From NCBI GenBank assembly GCA_028702415.1, contig JAQVOT010000047.1:1-8413 (forward strand): a DNA stretch of 8,413 nt, written 5' to 3'. Positions 1 through 6,441 of the stretch are shown piece after piece (the stretch's first letter is position 1; every line of letters begins with the position of its first letter). The stretch comes from Eubacteriales bacterium (GTDB taxonomy: Bacteria; Bacillota; Clostridia; Peptostreptococcales; Anaerovoracaceae). The translations under genes and the position numbers were made by a program. Below the pieces are notes generated by a model that saw only the letters and a program-made list of their open reading frames with translations, did no database searches and was not told where the DNA came from.

Positions 1-1251
1 CGGTATGATATCTAAAATTTCCTCGGACTCTATCGCTTTTTTAATTAAACCCTGGCAATCAAGCTTGCTTTCTGAATAGAGTATACTATCAAGCTTAGGT
101 TTAGTTGACGGATGTTTCGGCAGAAATACCGTGCAGCAATCCTCAAAAGGCTCAATGGATTTCTGATATGTTCCTATCTCCTGTGCCAGATCCATAATGT
201 CGGTTTTATCCATTACTATAAGTGGTCTCATTACCGGCATACTGACGCTGGCATCCGTTACAACCAGAGACTCGGCTGTCTGACTGGCGACCTGACCCAG
301 GTTTTCTCCTGTTATTAGCATATTGCATCCGTTTGCTTTTGCGAGATCCTCCGCAATACGCATCATAAATCGTCTCACCAGAATTGTAGTTTCCTCTTCA
401 GGACAGTTCTGAACAATCTGCTCCTGAATCGGCAGCAGATTTATAAGGTGCATTTTGAACCGTCCGCAGTATGTTGCGACTATGGACGCCAGCTGCTCCA
501 CCTTTTCCTGAGCTCTATGACTGGTATACGGGAAGGAATGAAAATGAACCGCTTCGATCATCATTCCCCTCTTCGCCATCATCCAGGTTGAAACAGGAGA
601 ATCTATTCCGCCGGACAGAAGGCTCATCCCTTTGCCGTTCGTGCCCAGAGGCAAGCCTCCGAATCCCGGAATTTTGTCTTGATAAATATATGATTTGTCA
701 TGTCTGACGTCAACGAATAGCCTCACATCAGGGTTGTGCACATCCACCTTCAGAACCTTGCATCCCTTCAGCACAGCCGCTCCGATCTGGCGGCTTATCT
801 CCGGAGATTTAACAGGGAAATTCTTGTCGGCACGCTTGGATTCAACCTTAAAAGTTTTTATACCCCTCTCCTGAACGGCTTCCATAATATAATCCACTGC
901 CGTCCGTCCAATGTCTTCCATGGTGCTGGCGCATTCCATGGCAGGGCTGATCGATGCCACTCCGAAGACTTTTCCGATTTCCTTCAGGATAGCCTGCTTG
1001 CGGACAAGCTGCTCATCCTTTGACAACTCCTGCCCCACCGGGGACTTATCGGCTCTGACATAAATCAGGCCTTCATGCCTGTATGCCCTTACTCCCTCAA
1101 ACTTTTTCAGCAGTTTTTTTATTCTGTCCAAAAGCATGCGCTCAAAGTATGGTTTGTTCATTCCCTTCAGCGCAACTTCACCGCAACGTACTATGAAAAT
1201 AAATTCCTGACTGTTAACATTGGCTTCTTCCGCTCTGATTTCTTCGGTCAT
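1..1251 (-). CDS. thiI: ThiI, tRNA 4-thiouridine sulfurtransferase (3' end cut by window edge)
   Basis: ThiI activates uridine 8 of tRNA by adenylation and inserts sulfur to give 4-thiouridine; in many bacteria it also feeds sulfur to thiamine thiazole synthesis. The frame is open for 417 codons from the ATG at 1251 to the left edge without a stop. An N-terminal region (about 15-60) is followed by a THUMP domain (about 60-185) and a PP-loop ATPase domain with the signature SGGIDSP at 213-219. The conserved cysteine is in EDCC (370-373). The last visible residues resemble the usual C-terminus of the roughly 400-residue Gram-positive form, so only a few codons should be missing; a rhodanese domain is not expected but cannot be excluded. 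AAGGA at 1258-1262 lies 6 nt before the start. The protein has about 15 extra residues before the family's usual N-terminus. It lies 106 bp downstream of a cysteine desulfurase gene, the likely sulfur donor. Confidence 0.95.
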   Translation of the reverse strand, partial: MTEEIRAEEANVNSQEFIFIVRCGEVALKGMNKPYFERMLLDRIKKLLKKFEGVRAYRHEGLIYVRADKSPVGQELSKDEQLVRKQAILKEIGKVFGVASISPAMECASTMEDIGRTAVDYIMEAVQERGIKTFKVESKRADKNFPVKSPEISRQIGAAVLKGCKVLKVDVHNPDVRLFVDVRHDKSYIYQDKIPGFGGLPLGTNGKGMSLLSGGIDSPVSTWMMAKRGMMIEAVHFHSFPYTSHRAQEKVEQLASIVATYCGRFKMHLINLLPIQEQIVQNCPEEETTILVRRFMMRIAEDLAKANGCNMLITGENLGQVASQTAESLVVTDASVSMPVMRPLIVMDKTDIMDLAQEIGTYQKSIEPFEDCCTVFLPKHPSTKPKLDSILYSESKLDCQGLIKKAIESEEILDIIP

Positions 1252-1296
1252 TTTTTATCCTTATCTGATACTTATATTGTATTATTCTTATATTAT

Positions 1297-1370
1297 TTGA
1301 GTCTTTTATCTGAAACTTTTTTCTGAAACTTTTTTCTGAAACTTTTATCTGAAACTTTTATCTGAAACTT
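1297..1370. repeat. 13-bp tandem repeat spanning the cysteine desulfurase stop codon
   Basis: The unit CTGAAACTTTT(A/T)T starts at 1310, 1323, 1336, 1349 and 1362 (the last copy has 9 bp), and a decayed sixth copy lies at 1297-1309. The minus-strand stop codon of the desulfurase (1358-1360) and its last three codons (Ser-Phe-Arg) lie inside the array, and the array continues into the spacer before thiI. Because 13 is not a multiple of 3, gain or loss of a unit would shift the reading frame behind the change. Confidence 0.9.
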
Positions 1371-2584
1371 CCAAGTCTGCGAAAGCGCTTCACCGCTTCC
1401 GATACTTTTTCTATGCAGATATCAATCTCCTCTTCGGTGTTCAATCGCCCCAGACTGAATCTCAGAGTTCCATCGATCTGTTTCGTATTAAGTCCCATAG
1501 CCTCAAGCACGTGTGACTGCCCCCTCTTGTTTGATGAGCAGGCAGAACCTGTTGAAACATATATTCCATCCTGCTCCAGAGTATGCAAAAGCACTTCACC
1601 TCTGCAGCCCCTAAAGCTCATGTTCAATATCCAGGGACAGCTTTCATCCATTGGAGTATTTATAACAATATCCTCGACATTGTTCTCTAGACCCCGGCAG
1701 ACTTTATCTCTTAGCTCTCCAAGTCTTGTTATGTCATTATACTTCGAGCAGTTGCCTGACCTCAGTTCGCCGCCGTCTGAACTGCGGCCGGTCATAATTT
1801 TAAGGGATATTTCGGCGGCCAGGCCCAGGCCTATTATTGCCGGTACGTTTTCTGTGCCGGATCTGCGGCCCTTTTCCTGTCCGCCTCCAACGATATATGC
1901 CGGCAGGTTGATGCCTGTTCCTGCCTGGGTTTTGCCTTTGCTTATAAGCAGTGCTCCGGAGCCCTTAGGTCCGTGAATCTTGTGACCGCTGACCGAGATG
2001 AGATCTGCCCCTTTAGAAAGGGGCATCTTGCCATAGCTCTGAACCGCATCGCAGTGAAAAATCCCAGGTGCCCCCTTTTTCTTCATGATTCCTCGGACTT
2101 TATCAACAGGCATAACAGTACCGATTTCATTGTTCACATGCATCATGGAAACCAGAATGGTATCACCGTTTATTGAATTTTCAAGCTGATCCATATCCAG
2201 TCTGCATTTTTCATCCACACCGACACGAATTATTTCAAAGCCTTCAGCCTCCAGCCTTTTGCAGCATTCAAGAACCGCCGGGTGTTCCACGGCTGTGGTT
2301 ACAATTCTGTTGCCGGCGCGCTTCATAGCTTTTGCAGCCCCGAAAATTGCCATATTGTCAGCCTCGGTACCTCCGGATGTGAAAACCACATCCCAGCCCT
2401 CCTTACCATCGCCAAAAGCCGCTCCCAGCACCTGGGCCCGAGCTTTTCTTAGAGCCTTCTCCGCATCCACGCCCAACTGATACAGAGCAGAAGGATTTCC
2501 AAAGTCCTCCTTCATGTATCTGAGCATGGCTTCCGTCACTTCGTCATATTGTTTAGTTGTTGCACTGTTATCCAAATAAATCAT
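1358..2584 (-). CDS. Cysteine desulfurase, NifS/IscS family, probable sulfur donor to ThiI
   Basis: This PLP enzyme converts L-cysteine to L-alanine and holds the sulfur as a persulfide on an active-site cysteine. The 408-residue protein begins with the family start MIYLDNSATT. Visible motifs are SGGTEADN (70-77), H101 that stacks on PLP, D179 and Q182, the PLP-lysine motif SGHKIHGPKGSGAL with K202, RRSGTEN (240-246), and the catalytic loop STGSACSS with C349. An insert rich in Gly, Ser and Arg at about 265-285 is unusual for the family. The gene lies between rny and thiI; in Bacillus subtilis the desulfurase next to thiI is called NifZ and serves ThiI, so the same partnership is inferred here. 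No Shine-Dalgarno sequence precedes the ATG, but the start is fixed by the conserved N-terminus. A housekeeping Fe-S cluster role is less likely because no iscU or sufU gene is nearby. Confidence 0.93.
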   Translation of the reverse strand: MIYLDNSATTKQYDEVTEAMLRYMKEDFGNPSALYQLGVDAEKALRKARAQVLGAAFGDGKEGWDVVFTSGGTEADNMAIFGAAKAMKRAGNRIVTTAVEHPAVLECCKRLEAEGFEIIRVGVDEKCRLDMDQLENSINGDTILVSMMHVNNEIGTVMPVDKVRGIMKKKGAPGIFHCDAVQSYGKMPLSKGADLISVSGHKIHGPKGSGALLISKGKTQAGTGINLPAYIVGGGQEKGRRSGTENVPAIIGLGLAAEISLKIMTGRSSDGGELRSGNCSKYNDITRLGELRDKVCRGLENNVEDIVINTPMDESCPWILNMSFRGCRGEVLLHTLEQDGIYVSTGSACSSNKRGQSHVLEAMGLNTKQIDGTLRFSLGRLNTEEEIDICIEKVSEAVKRFRRLGSFR

Positions 2585-2596
2585 TTTATATAATGC

Positions 2597-2623
2597 AAAA
2601 GGGCAACTTTACGCTGCCCCTTT
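2597..2623 (-). terminator. Weak hairpin terminator between rny and the desulfurase gene
   Basis: The arms 2597-2605 and 2615-2623 form a 9-bp stem with one G-U pair and a 9-nt loop. Read on the minus strand, it begins 6 nt after the rny stop codon and its right arm ends in TTTT. The T-run is short and is followed by GCATTATA, so termination is probably partial and some read-through into the desulfurase gene is likely. The hairpin ends only 12 nt before that gene's start codon. Confidence 0.55.
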
Positions 2624-2629
2624 AAGAAC

Positions 2630-4174
2630 TTATTTCGCGTAATCTATTGCACGCGTCTCACGTACTACATTAACCTTTATCTGACCGGGATATTCAAGTT
2701 CTGATTCAATTTTCTTCGAAATATCTCTGGCCAGCAGAGCGATTGCATCATCTCCTATTTCATCAGGTTTGGCTATTATTCTTATTTCTCGACCTGCCTG
2801 AATAGCATATGATGTTTCAACGCCCCTTGTTGTATTTGCAATATCTTCAAGCTTCTGCAGACGCTTGATGTAGGACTCCAATGTCTCGCGACGAGCACCA
2901 GGCCTTGCTGCTGACAGGGCATCTGCTGCTGCAATGAGAACCGCCTCGATTGACTTCGGCTCGTAGTCTCCGTGATGAGCTGCCATGCCGTTGATAACAG
3001 CTTCGGATTCCTTGTACTTCTTCAGCACTTCTATACCGATGTCAACGTGAGTACCTTCTCGGTCGTGGTCAAGAGCCTTGCCTATATCGTGAAGCAGACC
3101 GGCTCTCTTTGCCAGAGTAACATCCAATCCCAGCTCCCCTGCCATGAGCCCTGCCAGAAGAGCAACCTCAACGGAATGCTTAAGCACATTCTGTCCGTAT
3201 GAAGTTCTGTATTTGAGTCTTCCGAGAAGCTTAACAAGTTCAGGGTGAAGGTTATGAATTCCAACTTCAAAGGTTGCCTGTTCACCTTCTTCTTTTATTA
3301 TTGCGTTGACTTCACGCTCCGACTTCTCAACCATTTCTTCGATTCTGGCCGGATGAATTCTTCCATCAACTATCAGCTTCTCCAGGGCCAGTCTTGCAAT
3401 TTCCCTTCTTACAGGATCAAATCCTGAAAGAATAACCGCTTCAGGTGTGTCATCGATAATAAGATCGATTCCTGTTGCGTTTTCAATCGCTCTGATATTT
3501 CTGCCTTCACGGCCGATAATACGACCCTTCATTTCATCATTTGGAAGCGGAACAACTGATACAGTGCTTTCTGCCACATGGTCAGCTGCACATCTCTGAA
3601 TAGCTCCGGTAATGATTTCCTTAGCCTTCTTTTCAGCTTCTTCCTTGGCTTCGTTCTCGATTTCCTTGTACAGAACAGCCGCCTCATTTCTGGCTTCCTG
3701 TTCCACCTTCTGCAGGATAATCTCTCTGGCCTGCTCTACAGTATATCCGGAGATTTTCTCCAGTTCCTCAAGCTGTCTTTGCAAAACTCTGTCCTGCTCG
3801 GAAAGTCTTGCTTCTATTTTCTTTTCTTTGTTTGTAATGCTTTCTTCTTTTTTCTCAATGTTCTCAATTTTGCGATCGATTGAATCTTCTTTCTGAATGA
3901 GCCTTCTCTCTGACTTTGAAATTTCGTTTCTTCTCTCTCTAATTTCCTTTTCTACTTCGTTACGCTGCCTCTGAGCCTCCTCTTTGGCCTCAAGTATTAT
4001 CCCTTTTCTAATGTTTTCGGCATTCATTTCTGCATCAAGAATCAAGTTCTTGGCTTTGATTTCCGCATTGCCGATAGTTTTTTCGCCTATAGATTTACGT
4101 AATATGTATCCAACCAGTAACCCGATTACAAGGGTTGCCAGGCCAACTACTACAGTTATAATGATATTTACCAT
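2630..4174 (-). CDS. rny: Ribonuclease Y, membrane-anchored endoribonuclease
   Basis: RNase Y starts mRNA decay in many Firmicutes by endonucleolytic cleavage at the inner face of the membrane. From the chosen ATG the protein has 514 residues, close to the 520 of B. subtilis. Numbered from the TTG one codon earlier, it has an N-terminal membrane helix (about 3-25), a long charged coiled coil rich in Glu, Lys and Arg (about 35-190), a KH RNA-binding domain with [13 protein letters not shown] (218-230), and an HD domain with H334, the HD pair H363-D364, H377, H401-H402 and D419. AGGAGG at 4185-4190 lies 11 nt before the ATG at 4174 and 8 nt before an in-frame TTG at 4177, so the protein may start one codon earlier. 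It has its own near-consensus promoter at 4288-4316. Confidence 0.97.
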   Translation of the reverse strand: MVNIIITVVVGLATLVIGLLVGYILRKSIGEKTIGNAEIKAKNLILDAEMNAENIRKGIILEAKEEAQRQRNEVEKEIRERRNEISKSERRLIQKEDSIDRKIENIEKKEESITNKEKKIEARLSEQDRVLQRQLEELEKISGYTVEQAREIILQKVEQEARNEAAVLYKEIENEAKEEAEKKAKEIITGAIQRCAADHVAESTVSVVPLPNDEMKGRIIGREGRNIRAIENATGIDLIIDDTPEAVILSGFDPVRREIARLALEKLIVDGRIHPARIEEMVEKSEREVNAIIKEEGEQATFEVGIHNLHPELVKLLGRLKYRTSYGQNVLKHSVEVALLAGLMAGELGLDVTLAKRAGLLHDIGKALDHDREGTHVDIGIEVLKKYKESEAVINGMAAHHGDYEPKSIEAVLIAAADALSAARPGARRETLESYIKRLQKLEDIANTTRGVETSYAIQAGREIRIIAKPDEIGDDAIALLARDISKKIESELEYPGQIKVNVVRETRAIDYAK

Positions 4175-4221
4175 CAAGTATCATTCCTCCTCTTTCATTA
4201 TTCTGTTTTCAAATTGCAACT

Positions 4222-4238
4222 GGTCCCAAAAATGGACC
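4222..4238 (-). other. Small stem-loop in the rny 5' leader
   Basis: GGTCC at 4222-4226 pairs with GGACC at 4234-4238 around a 7-nt loop, within the roughly 105-nt untranslated leader implied by the upstream promoter. No T-run follows, so it is not a terminator. It could stabilise the transcript or act in autoregulation of rny; neither is shown by the sequence. Confidence 0.3.
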
Positions 4239-4287
4239 TCTATGTTCAACTAAAAGTCAGTATTAAAAGTTAAAAGCATATCAATTC

Positions 4288-4316
4288 ATTATAGTATGCA
4301 AAAGCAATTCCGTCAA
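4288..4316 (-). promoter_or_regulatory. Sigma-A promoter for rny
   Basis: On the minus strand TTGACG (4311-4316) and a perfect TATAAT (4288-4293) are separated by exactly 17 nt. Transcription should start near 4281 and give a leader of about 105 nt before rny. The -35 box lies directly beyond the T-rich tail of the terminator of the preceding minD-like gene, so the two genes look like separate transcription units. Confidence 0.8.
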
Positions 4317-4324
4317 TGCGAGTT

Positions 4325-4363
4325 GACAAAAAATTACAAAACCCTGCCTTCTGCAGACAGGGT
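4325..4363 (-). terminator. Rho-independent terminator of the minD-like gene
   Basis: Read on the minus strand, ACCCTGTC pairs with GGCAGGGT (4356-4363 with 4341-4348; 8 bp including one G-U pair; 7-nt loop), followed by TTTTGTAATTTTTT. It begins about 20 nt after the stop codon of the minD-like gene and ends just before the rny promoter. Confidence 0.8.
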
Positions 4364-4382
4364 CTATGCTCATATATATGCA

Positions 4383-5105
4383 CTATTGCCTTAATATTCT
4401 CTTTACTATTTCCTGGATGTTCTTCTCTATATATGTGCCACTTTTCATCACGATAGGTATGCCTTTGTTGGTGGAAATCCGGATATTATCATCCTCCTGG
4501 ATGACACCGACGATATTCCCCTCAAAAATCTCTGAAACGCTGGAAATGTCAGGCAATAGACCCTTCTGCATCAGTTCCATATTCAGCCGATTTACAACAA
4601 TACAGGTTTTGCTCAAACCACCATCTATTATGTAGCGTTCCGTAACATCTGAATCCCTGATTGCTGCAGACTCGGGTTCAGTTACGATTACCGCTCTGTC
4701 AGAACAGGAAATCGAAGCATCGAGCATCTCCCCTATTCCGGCAGGACAATCAATGATAATGAAATCAAATATCTCTTTCAGCTTATCGCAAAGCACTTTC
4801 ATATGAAGAGGTGTGATGTCCCGCTCGTCCTTTTTAGGGGCGGCCGCCATGAAATAAAGCGTCTCGAATCCGTCAACTTTAATAGCCGCCTTGTTGATTC
4901 TGCAGATTCCCGAAACCACATCCATGATGTTATATACAACTCTGTTTTCCATGCCAAGATACAGGTCCAGATTTCTCATACCCATGTCCACGTCAAGCAG
5001 CATAACCCTGCAACCAACCTGGGCAAGAGTCGCTCCCATATTCGCCGAAAACATTGTCTTGCCGGTTCCTCCCTTACCTGAGGCGACCAGAATAACTTCG
5101 CTCAT
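4383..5105 (-). CDS. MinD/ParA-family ATPase, orphan MinD-like protein
   Basis: This is a deviant Walker-A ATPase of the MinD/ParA/FlhG superfamily, whose members dimerise on ATP to position division sites, plasmids, chromosomes or flagella. The 240-residue protein has the deviant Walker A GKGGTGKT at 10-17 (signature K11, catalytic K16; most MinD proteins have V at 14), LLDVDMGMRNLD at 36-47 and Walker B FIIIDCPAG at 115-123. It is shorter than the about 270 residues of canonical MinD. It ends in an amphipathic helix (about 226-240) at the core-domain position and lacks the short basic membrane-targeting tail that usually follows. No minC, minE, parB, mre or flagellar gene is adjacent, although in B. 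subtilis radC, mreBCD and minCD are neighbours. GAGAGGA at 5111-5117 lies 5 nt before the ATG. MinD is the most likely assignment, but the cellular role cannot be settled from the sequence. Confidence 0.82.
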   Translation of the reverse strand: MSEVILVASGKGGTGKTMFSANMGATLAQVGCRVMLLDVDMGMRNLDLYLGMENRVVYNIMDVVSGICRINKAAIKVDGFETLYFMAAAPKKDERDITPLHMKVLCDKLKEIFDFIIIDCPAGIGEMLDASISCSDRAVIVTEPESAAIRDSDVTERYIIDGGLSKTCIVVNRLNMELMQKGLLPDISSVSEIFEGNIVGVIQEDDNIRISTNKGIPIVMKSGTYIEKNIQEIVKRILRQ

Positions 5106-5177
5106 ACTTTTCCTCTCAAATTATAACCCCTTATTCTATTTAACAATCAATTGAGATTATAGTCAAGTGAAAATACT

Positions 5178-5345
5178 CGGTCCGGCAGAAAGAATCAACA
5201 TCACTCAATAAGGAGGATTCTTCCCCAGTCCATCCGAAAGAATCTTACTCAGTCCATCCGATAGAATCTTCCCCAGTCCATCCGATAGAATATTTATCAA
5301 TCCCTCGGGAAATGTTTTAGTCAATCCATCAGCCCCAGGTGCTTC
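5178..5345. repeat. 24-bp tandem repeat array at the 3' end of radC
   Basis: Units start with CA(G/A)TCC at 5226, 5250, 5274, 5298 and 5322, exactly 24 bp apart. Copies at 5226, 5250 and 5274 are near-identical, with CAGTCCATCCGA(A/T)AGAAT as their first part. The copy at 5298 is diverged, and the one at 5322 matches only over its first 9 bases, where it contains the radC stop codon and C-terminal codons. Two further diverged copies (about 16 of 24 positions each) appear at 5178 and 5202. The array fills most of the 215-bp gap between radC and the minD-like gene. There are no spacers, so it is not a CRISPR array. Confidence 0.9.
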
Positions 5346-6001
5346 ATGCTAACATATTTCCCATCGCCTACAATAATGTGATCTATCACAGGTATTCCCA
5401 GAAGCTGACCAACCTCGCACAATCTCTTCGTCTGTTGAATATCTGACGGTGAAGGTTCCGGATCTCCGCTGGGATGATTATGCACAAAAGCTATAGAACC
5501 TGCACTCCTTCTTACAGCATTCGTGAACACCTCTCTTGGATGGCTGGCCGAAGATGTAAGGTCTCCAATTGAAATATCACTTTCTTCGATTATTTCTCCC
5601 CTGGCATTTATCAGCAAGCACTTGAAATATTCCTTTTTCTTGTACCTCAACCGCTCCATAAAAAGCTCCGCAATGTCGTCTGAGCATTTTATCTGCGGTC
5701 GCTCCTCCGCTGGAAGGCATGCTAGTCGCCTGCCCAGCTCCATGGCTGCCATCAGTTCGCAGATCTTCGCATTCCCGAGCCCATGAATCTTCTTAAGTTC
5801 TTCCGGACTGCATTCTGCAAGATACCGTAAACCCCGCTTGTCTAGTGACAGCAGTTCCACCGCGAGCTCAACCGCCGACTTTTTCCTTGTGCCGGTTCTC
5901 AATATAATAGCAAGGACTTCTGCCGTGGATAGACTATCCGCTCCGTATTTCATCATTTTTTCTCTGGGTTTCTCCCAGAAAGGCATCTCATTCATGTTCA
6001 T
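5321..6001 (-). CDS. radC: RadC family protein, JAMM-fold putative metallohydrolase
   Basis: RadC proteins are widespread and carry a JAMM metallopeptidase-like fold. Despite the name, a DNA repair role is not firmly established, and links to recombination or transformation are suggested only for some relatives. The 226-residue protein has the usual family length. A helix-hairpin-helix type region lies at about 60-92 (KKIHGLGNAK at 70-79). The JAMM domain (about 105-226) has the metal motif H174-N-H176-P followed by S184 and D187 and an upstream acidic residue near E139. CTCCTT at 6012-6017 (AAGGAG on the minus strand) lies 10 nt before the ATG at 6001, which favours that start over the ATG two codons later. 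The gene sits between two tandem repeat arrays: 10-bp units just upstream of its ribosome binding site and 24-bp units that include its stop codon. Confidence 0.95.
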   Translation of the reverse strand: MNMNEMPFWEKPREKMMKYGADSLSTAEVLAIILRTGTRKKSAVELAVELLSLDKRGLRYLAECSPEELKKIHGLGNAKICELMAAMELGRRLACLPAEERPQIKCSDDIAELFMERLRYKKKEYFKCLLINARGEIIEESDISIGDLTSSASHPREVFTNAVRRSAGSIAFVHNHPSGDPEPSPSDIQQTKRLCEVGQLLGIPVIDHIIVGDGKYVSMKHLGLMD

Positions 6002-6020
6002 TTTCTCTAATCTCCTTCTT

Positions 6021-6070
6021 TTATATACCTTTATATCCCTTTATATCCCTTTATATCCCTTTATATCCCT
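6021..6070. repeat. 10-bp tandem repeat upstream of the radC ribosome binding site
   Basis: TTATATCCCT occurs five times in a row at 6021, 6031, 6041, 6051 and 6061; the first copy has A for C at position 7. On the minus strand each unit reads AGGGATATAA, so each junction presents TATAAA, one mismatch from a sigma-A -10 box, once per helical turn. The array ends 3 bp from the AAGGAG element of radC. It could change radC expression by copy number, but no -35 partner is obvious. Confidence 0.9.
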
Positions 6071-6160
6071 TATGTTCCCGGCCCTTGCTACAACCCGGTT
6101 ACCTTCACGCTTTCCGTCTGCACCATGGATGCCACCCCTAGACTGCTTTTGCACTTCCAT
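6041..6160 (-). other. Possible small ORF (39 codons) in the radC leader
   Basis: An ATG at 6160 opens 39 codons that end at a TAA inside the third 10-bp repeat unit. The predicted peptide is basic and Gly/Arg-rich, with no recognised domain. GGGAG lies 11 nt upstream, which is a poor spacing, and a competing ATG is nearby. The stretch 6071-6180 is visibly more GC-rich than the AT-rich block 6184-6260 beside it, so it could be a leader ORF, the remnant of a lost gene, or non-coding. It is listed for completeness only. Confidence 0.2.
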
Positions 6161-6183
6161 GATTCATTCTACTCCCTTATGCG

Positions 6184-6260
6184 GTGGAAGTAAATCTTAT
6201 TTATGTAAATATTTAACTTTTTTGTAATATATTTATTGTTATATATTGGAAAATCGTGTA
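6184..6260. other. AT-rich core of the divergent intergenic region
   Basis: This block between radC (leftward) and the nuclease-like gene (rightward) is mostly A and T and includes TATTTA/TAAATA arms around a TG at 6199-6212. It contains the plus-strand promoter at 6236-6264. A radC promoter should also lie here or just downstream, but no pair of boxes on the minus strand is convincing. Confidence 0.4.
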
Positions 6261-6264
6261 CAAT
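6236..6264 (+). promoter_or_regulatory. Probable sigma-A promoter of the nuclease-like gene or of a small RNA
   Basis: TTGTTA (6236-6241) and TACAAT (6259-6264) are separated by 17 nt and match the consensus at 4/6 and 5/6 positions. Transcription would start near 6271, about 170 nt before the start codon of the nuclease-like gene. It is the best plus-strand promoter in the divergent region. Confidence 0.55.
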
Positions 6265-6338
6265 AATCACATAGCATTAGAAAACGCCACCTTCCCATAA
6301 TCTGAAGCAAAGCCTATGAGTATCTTTCGCGATGATTT

Positions 6339-6360
6339 GTGAAACATTATTATGTTTCAC
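6339..6360. promoter_or_regulatory. Perfect palindrome with 9-bp arms, possible operator or RNA hairpin
   Basis: GTGAAACAT (6339-6347) and its exact complement ATGTTTCAC (6352-6360) flank the 4-nt centre TATT. The dyad could bind a dimeric repressor or fold as a tight hairpin in the leader RNA. It has no T-run of its own and lies 8 bp before the terminator stem. Confidence 0.6.
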
Positions 6361-6363
6361 CTT

Positions 6364-6403
6364 AAAATGCATACATCGAATCACTTATCATGTATGCTTT
6401 TTT
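6364..6403 (+). terminator. Rho-independent terminator in front of the nuclease-like gene
   Basis: GCATACAT (6369-6376) pairs perfectly with ATGTATGC (6390-6397) around a 13-nt loop, followed by six Ts (6398-6403). AAAA at 6364-6367 can extend the stem with the T-run around one bulged T. It lies 38 nt before the start codon of the downstream gene, so it either ends a small RNA or attenuates that gene. Confidence 0.7.
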
Positions 6404-6441
6404 AAACCAATGAAAAAAATAATTCACAAAAGGGGTATCCT

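Larger units (their letters stand above)
6271..6403 (+). ncRNA. Candidate structured leader or small RNA of about 130 nt
   Basis: The interval is bounded by a promoter (6236-6264) and a rho-independent terminator (6364-6403) and contains a perfect hairpin (6339-6360). No ORF fits it. It could be a free small RNA or the attenuated leader of the nuclease-like gene. No known RNA family was recognised. Confidence 0.3.

Noticed and set aside
112..318. Plus-strand frames between 112 and 1326
   Set aside because: The minus strand carries an intact thiI frame of 417 codons over the whole interval 1-1251 with conserved motifs; these are shadows.
1413..1976. Plus-strand frame of 187 codons inside the desulfurase gene, with similar long frames opposite rny and radC
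   Set aside because: They lie antisense to genes with full conserved motifs and are rich in Ser, Pro, Leu and Phe, as expected for shadows of coding sequence.
5116..5160. TATAAT about 15 nt upstream of the minD-like gene as a promoter
   Set aside because: The possible -35 boxes are 15 or 19 nt away, and a start from this box would fall on or inside the SD sequence, so it is not a convincing promoter.
5178..5345. CRISPR array
   Set aside because: The units are directly adjacent with no spacers, and no cas gene is present.
6300..6335. GCAAAGCC in the leader, reminiscent of the c-di-GMP-I riboswitch core
   Set aside because: The preceding GGCAAACC-type segment, the GGCCUAA element and the closing helix are missing; a short match of this size occurs by chance.
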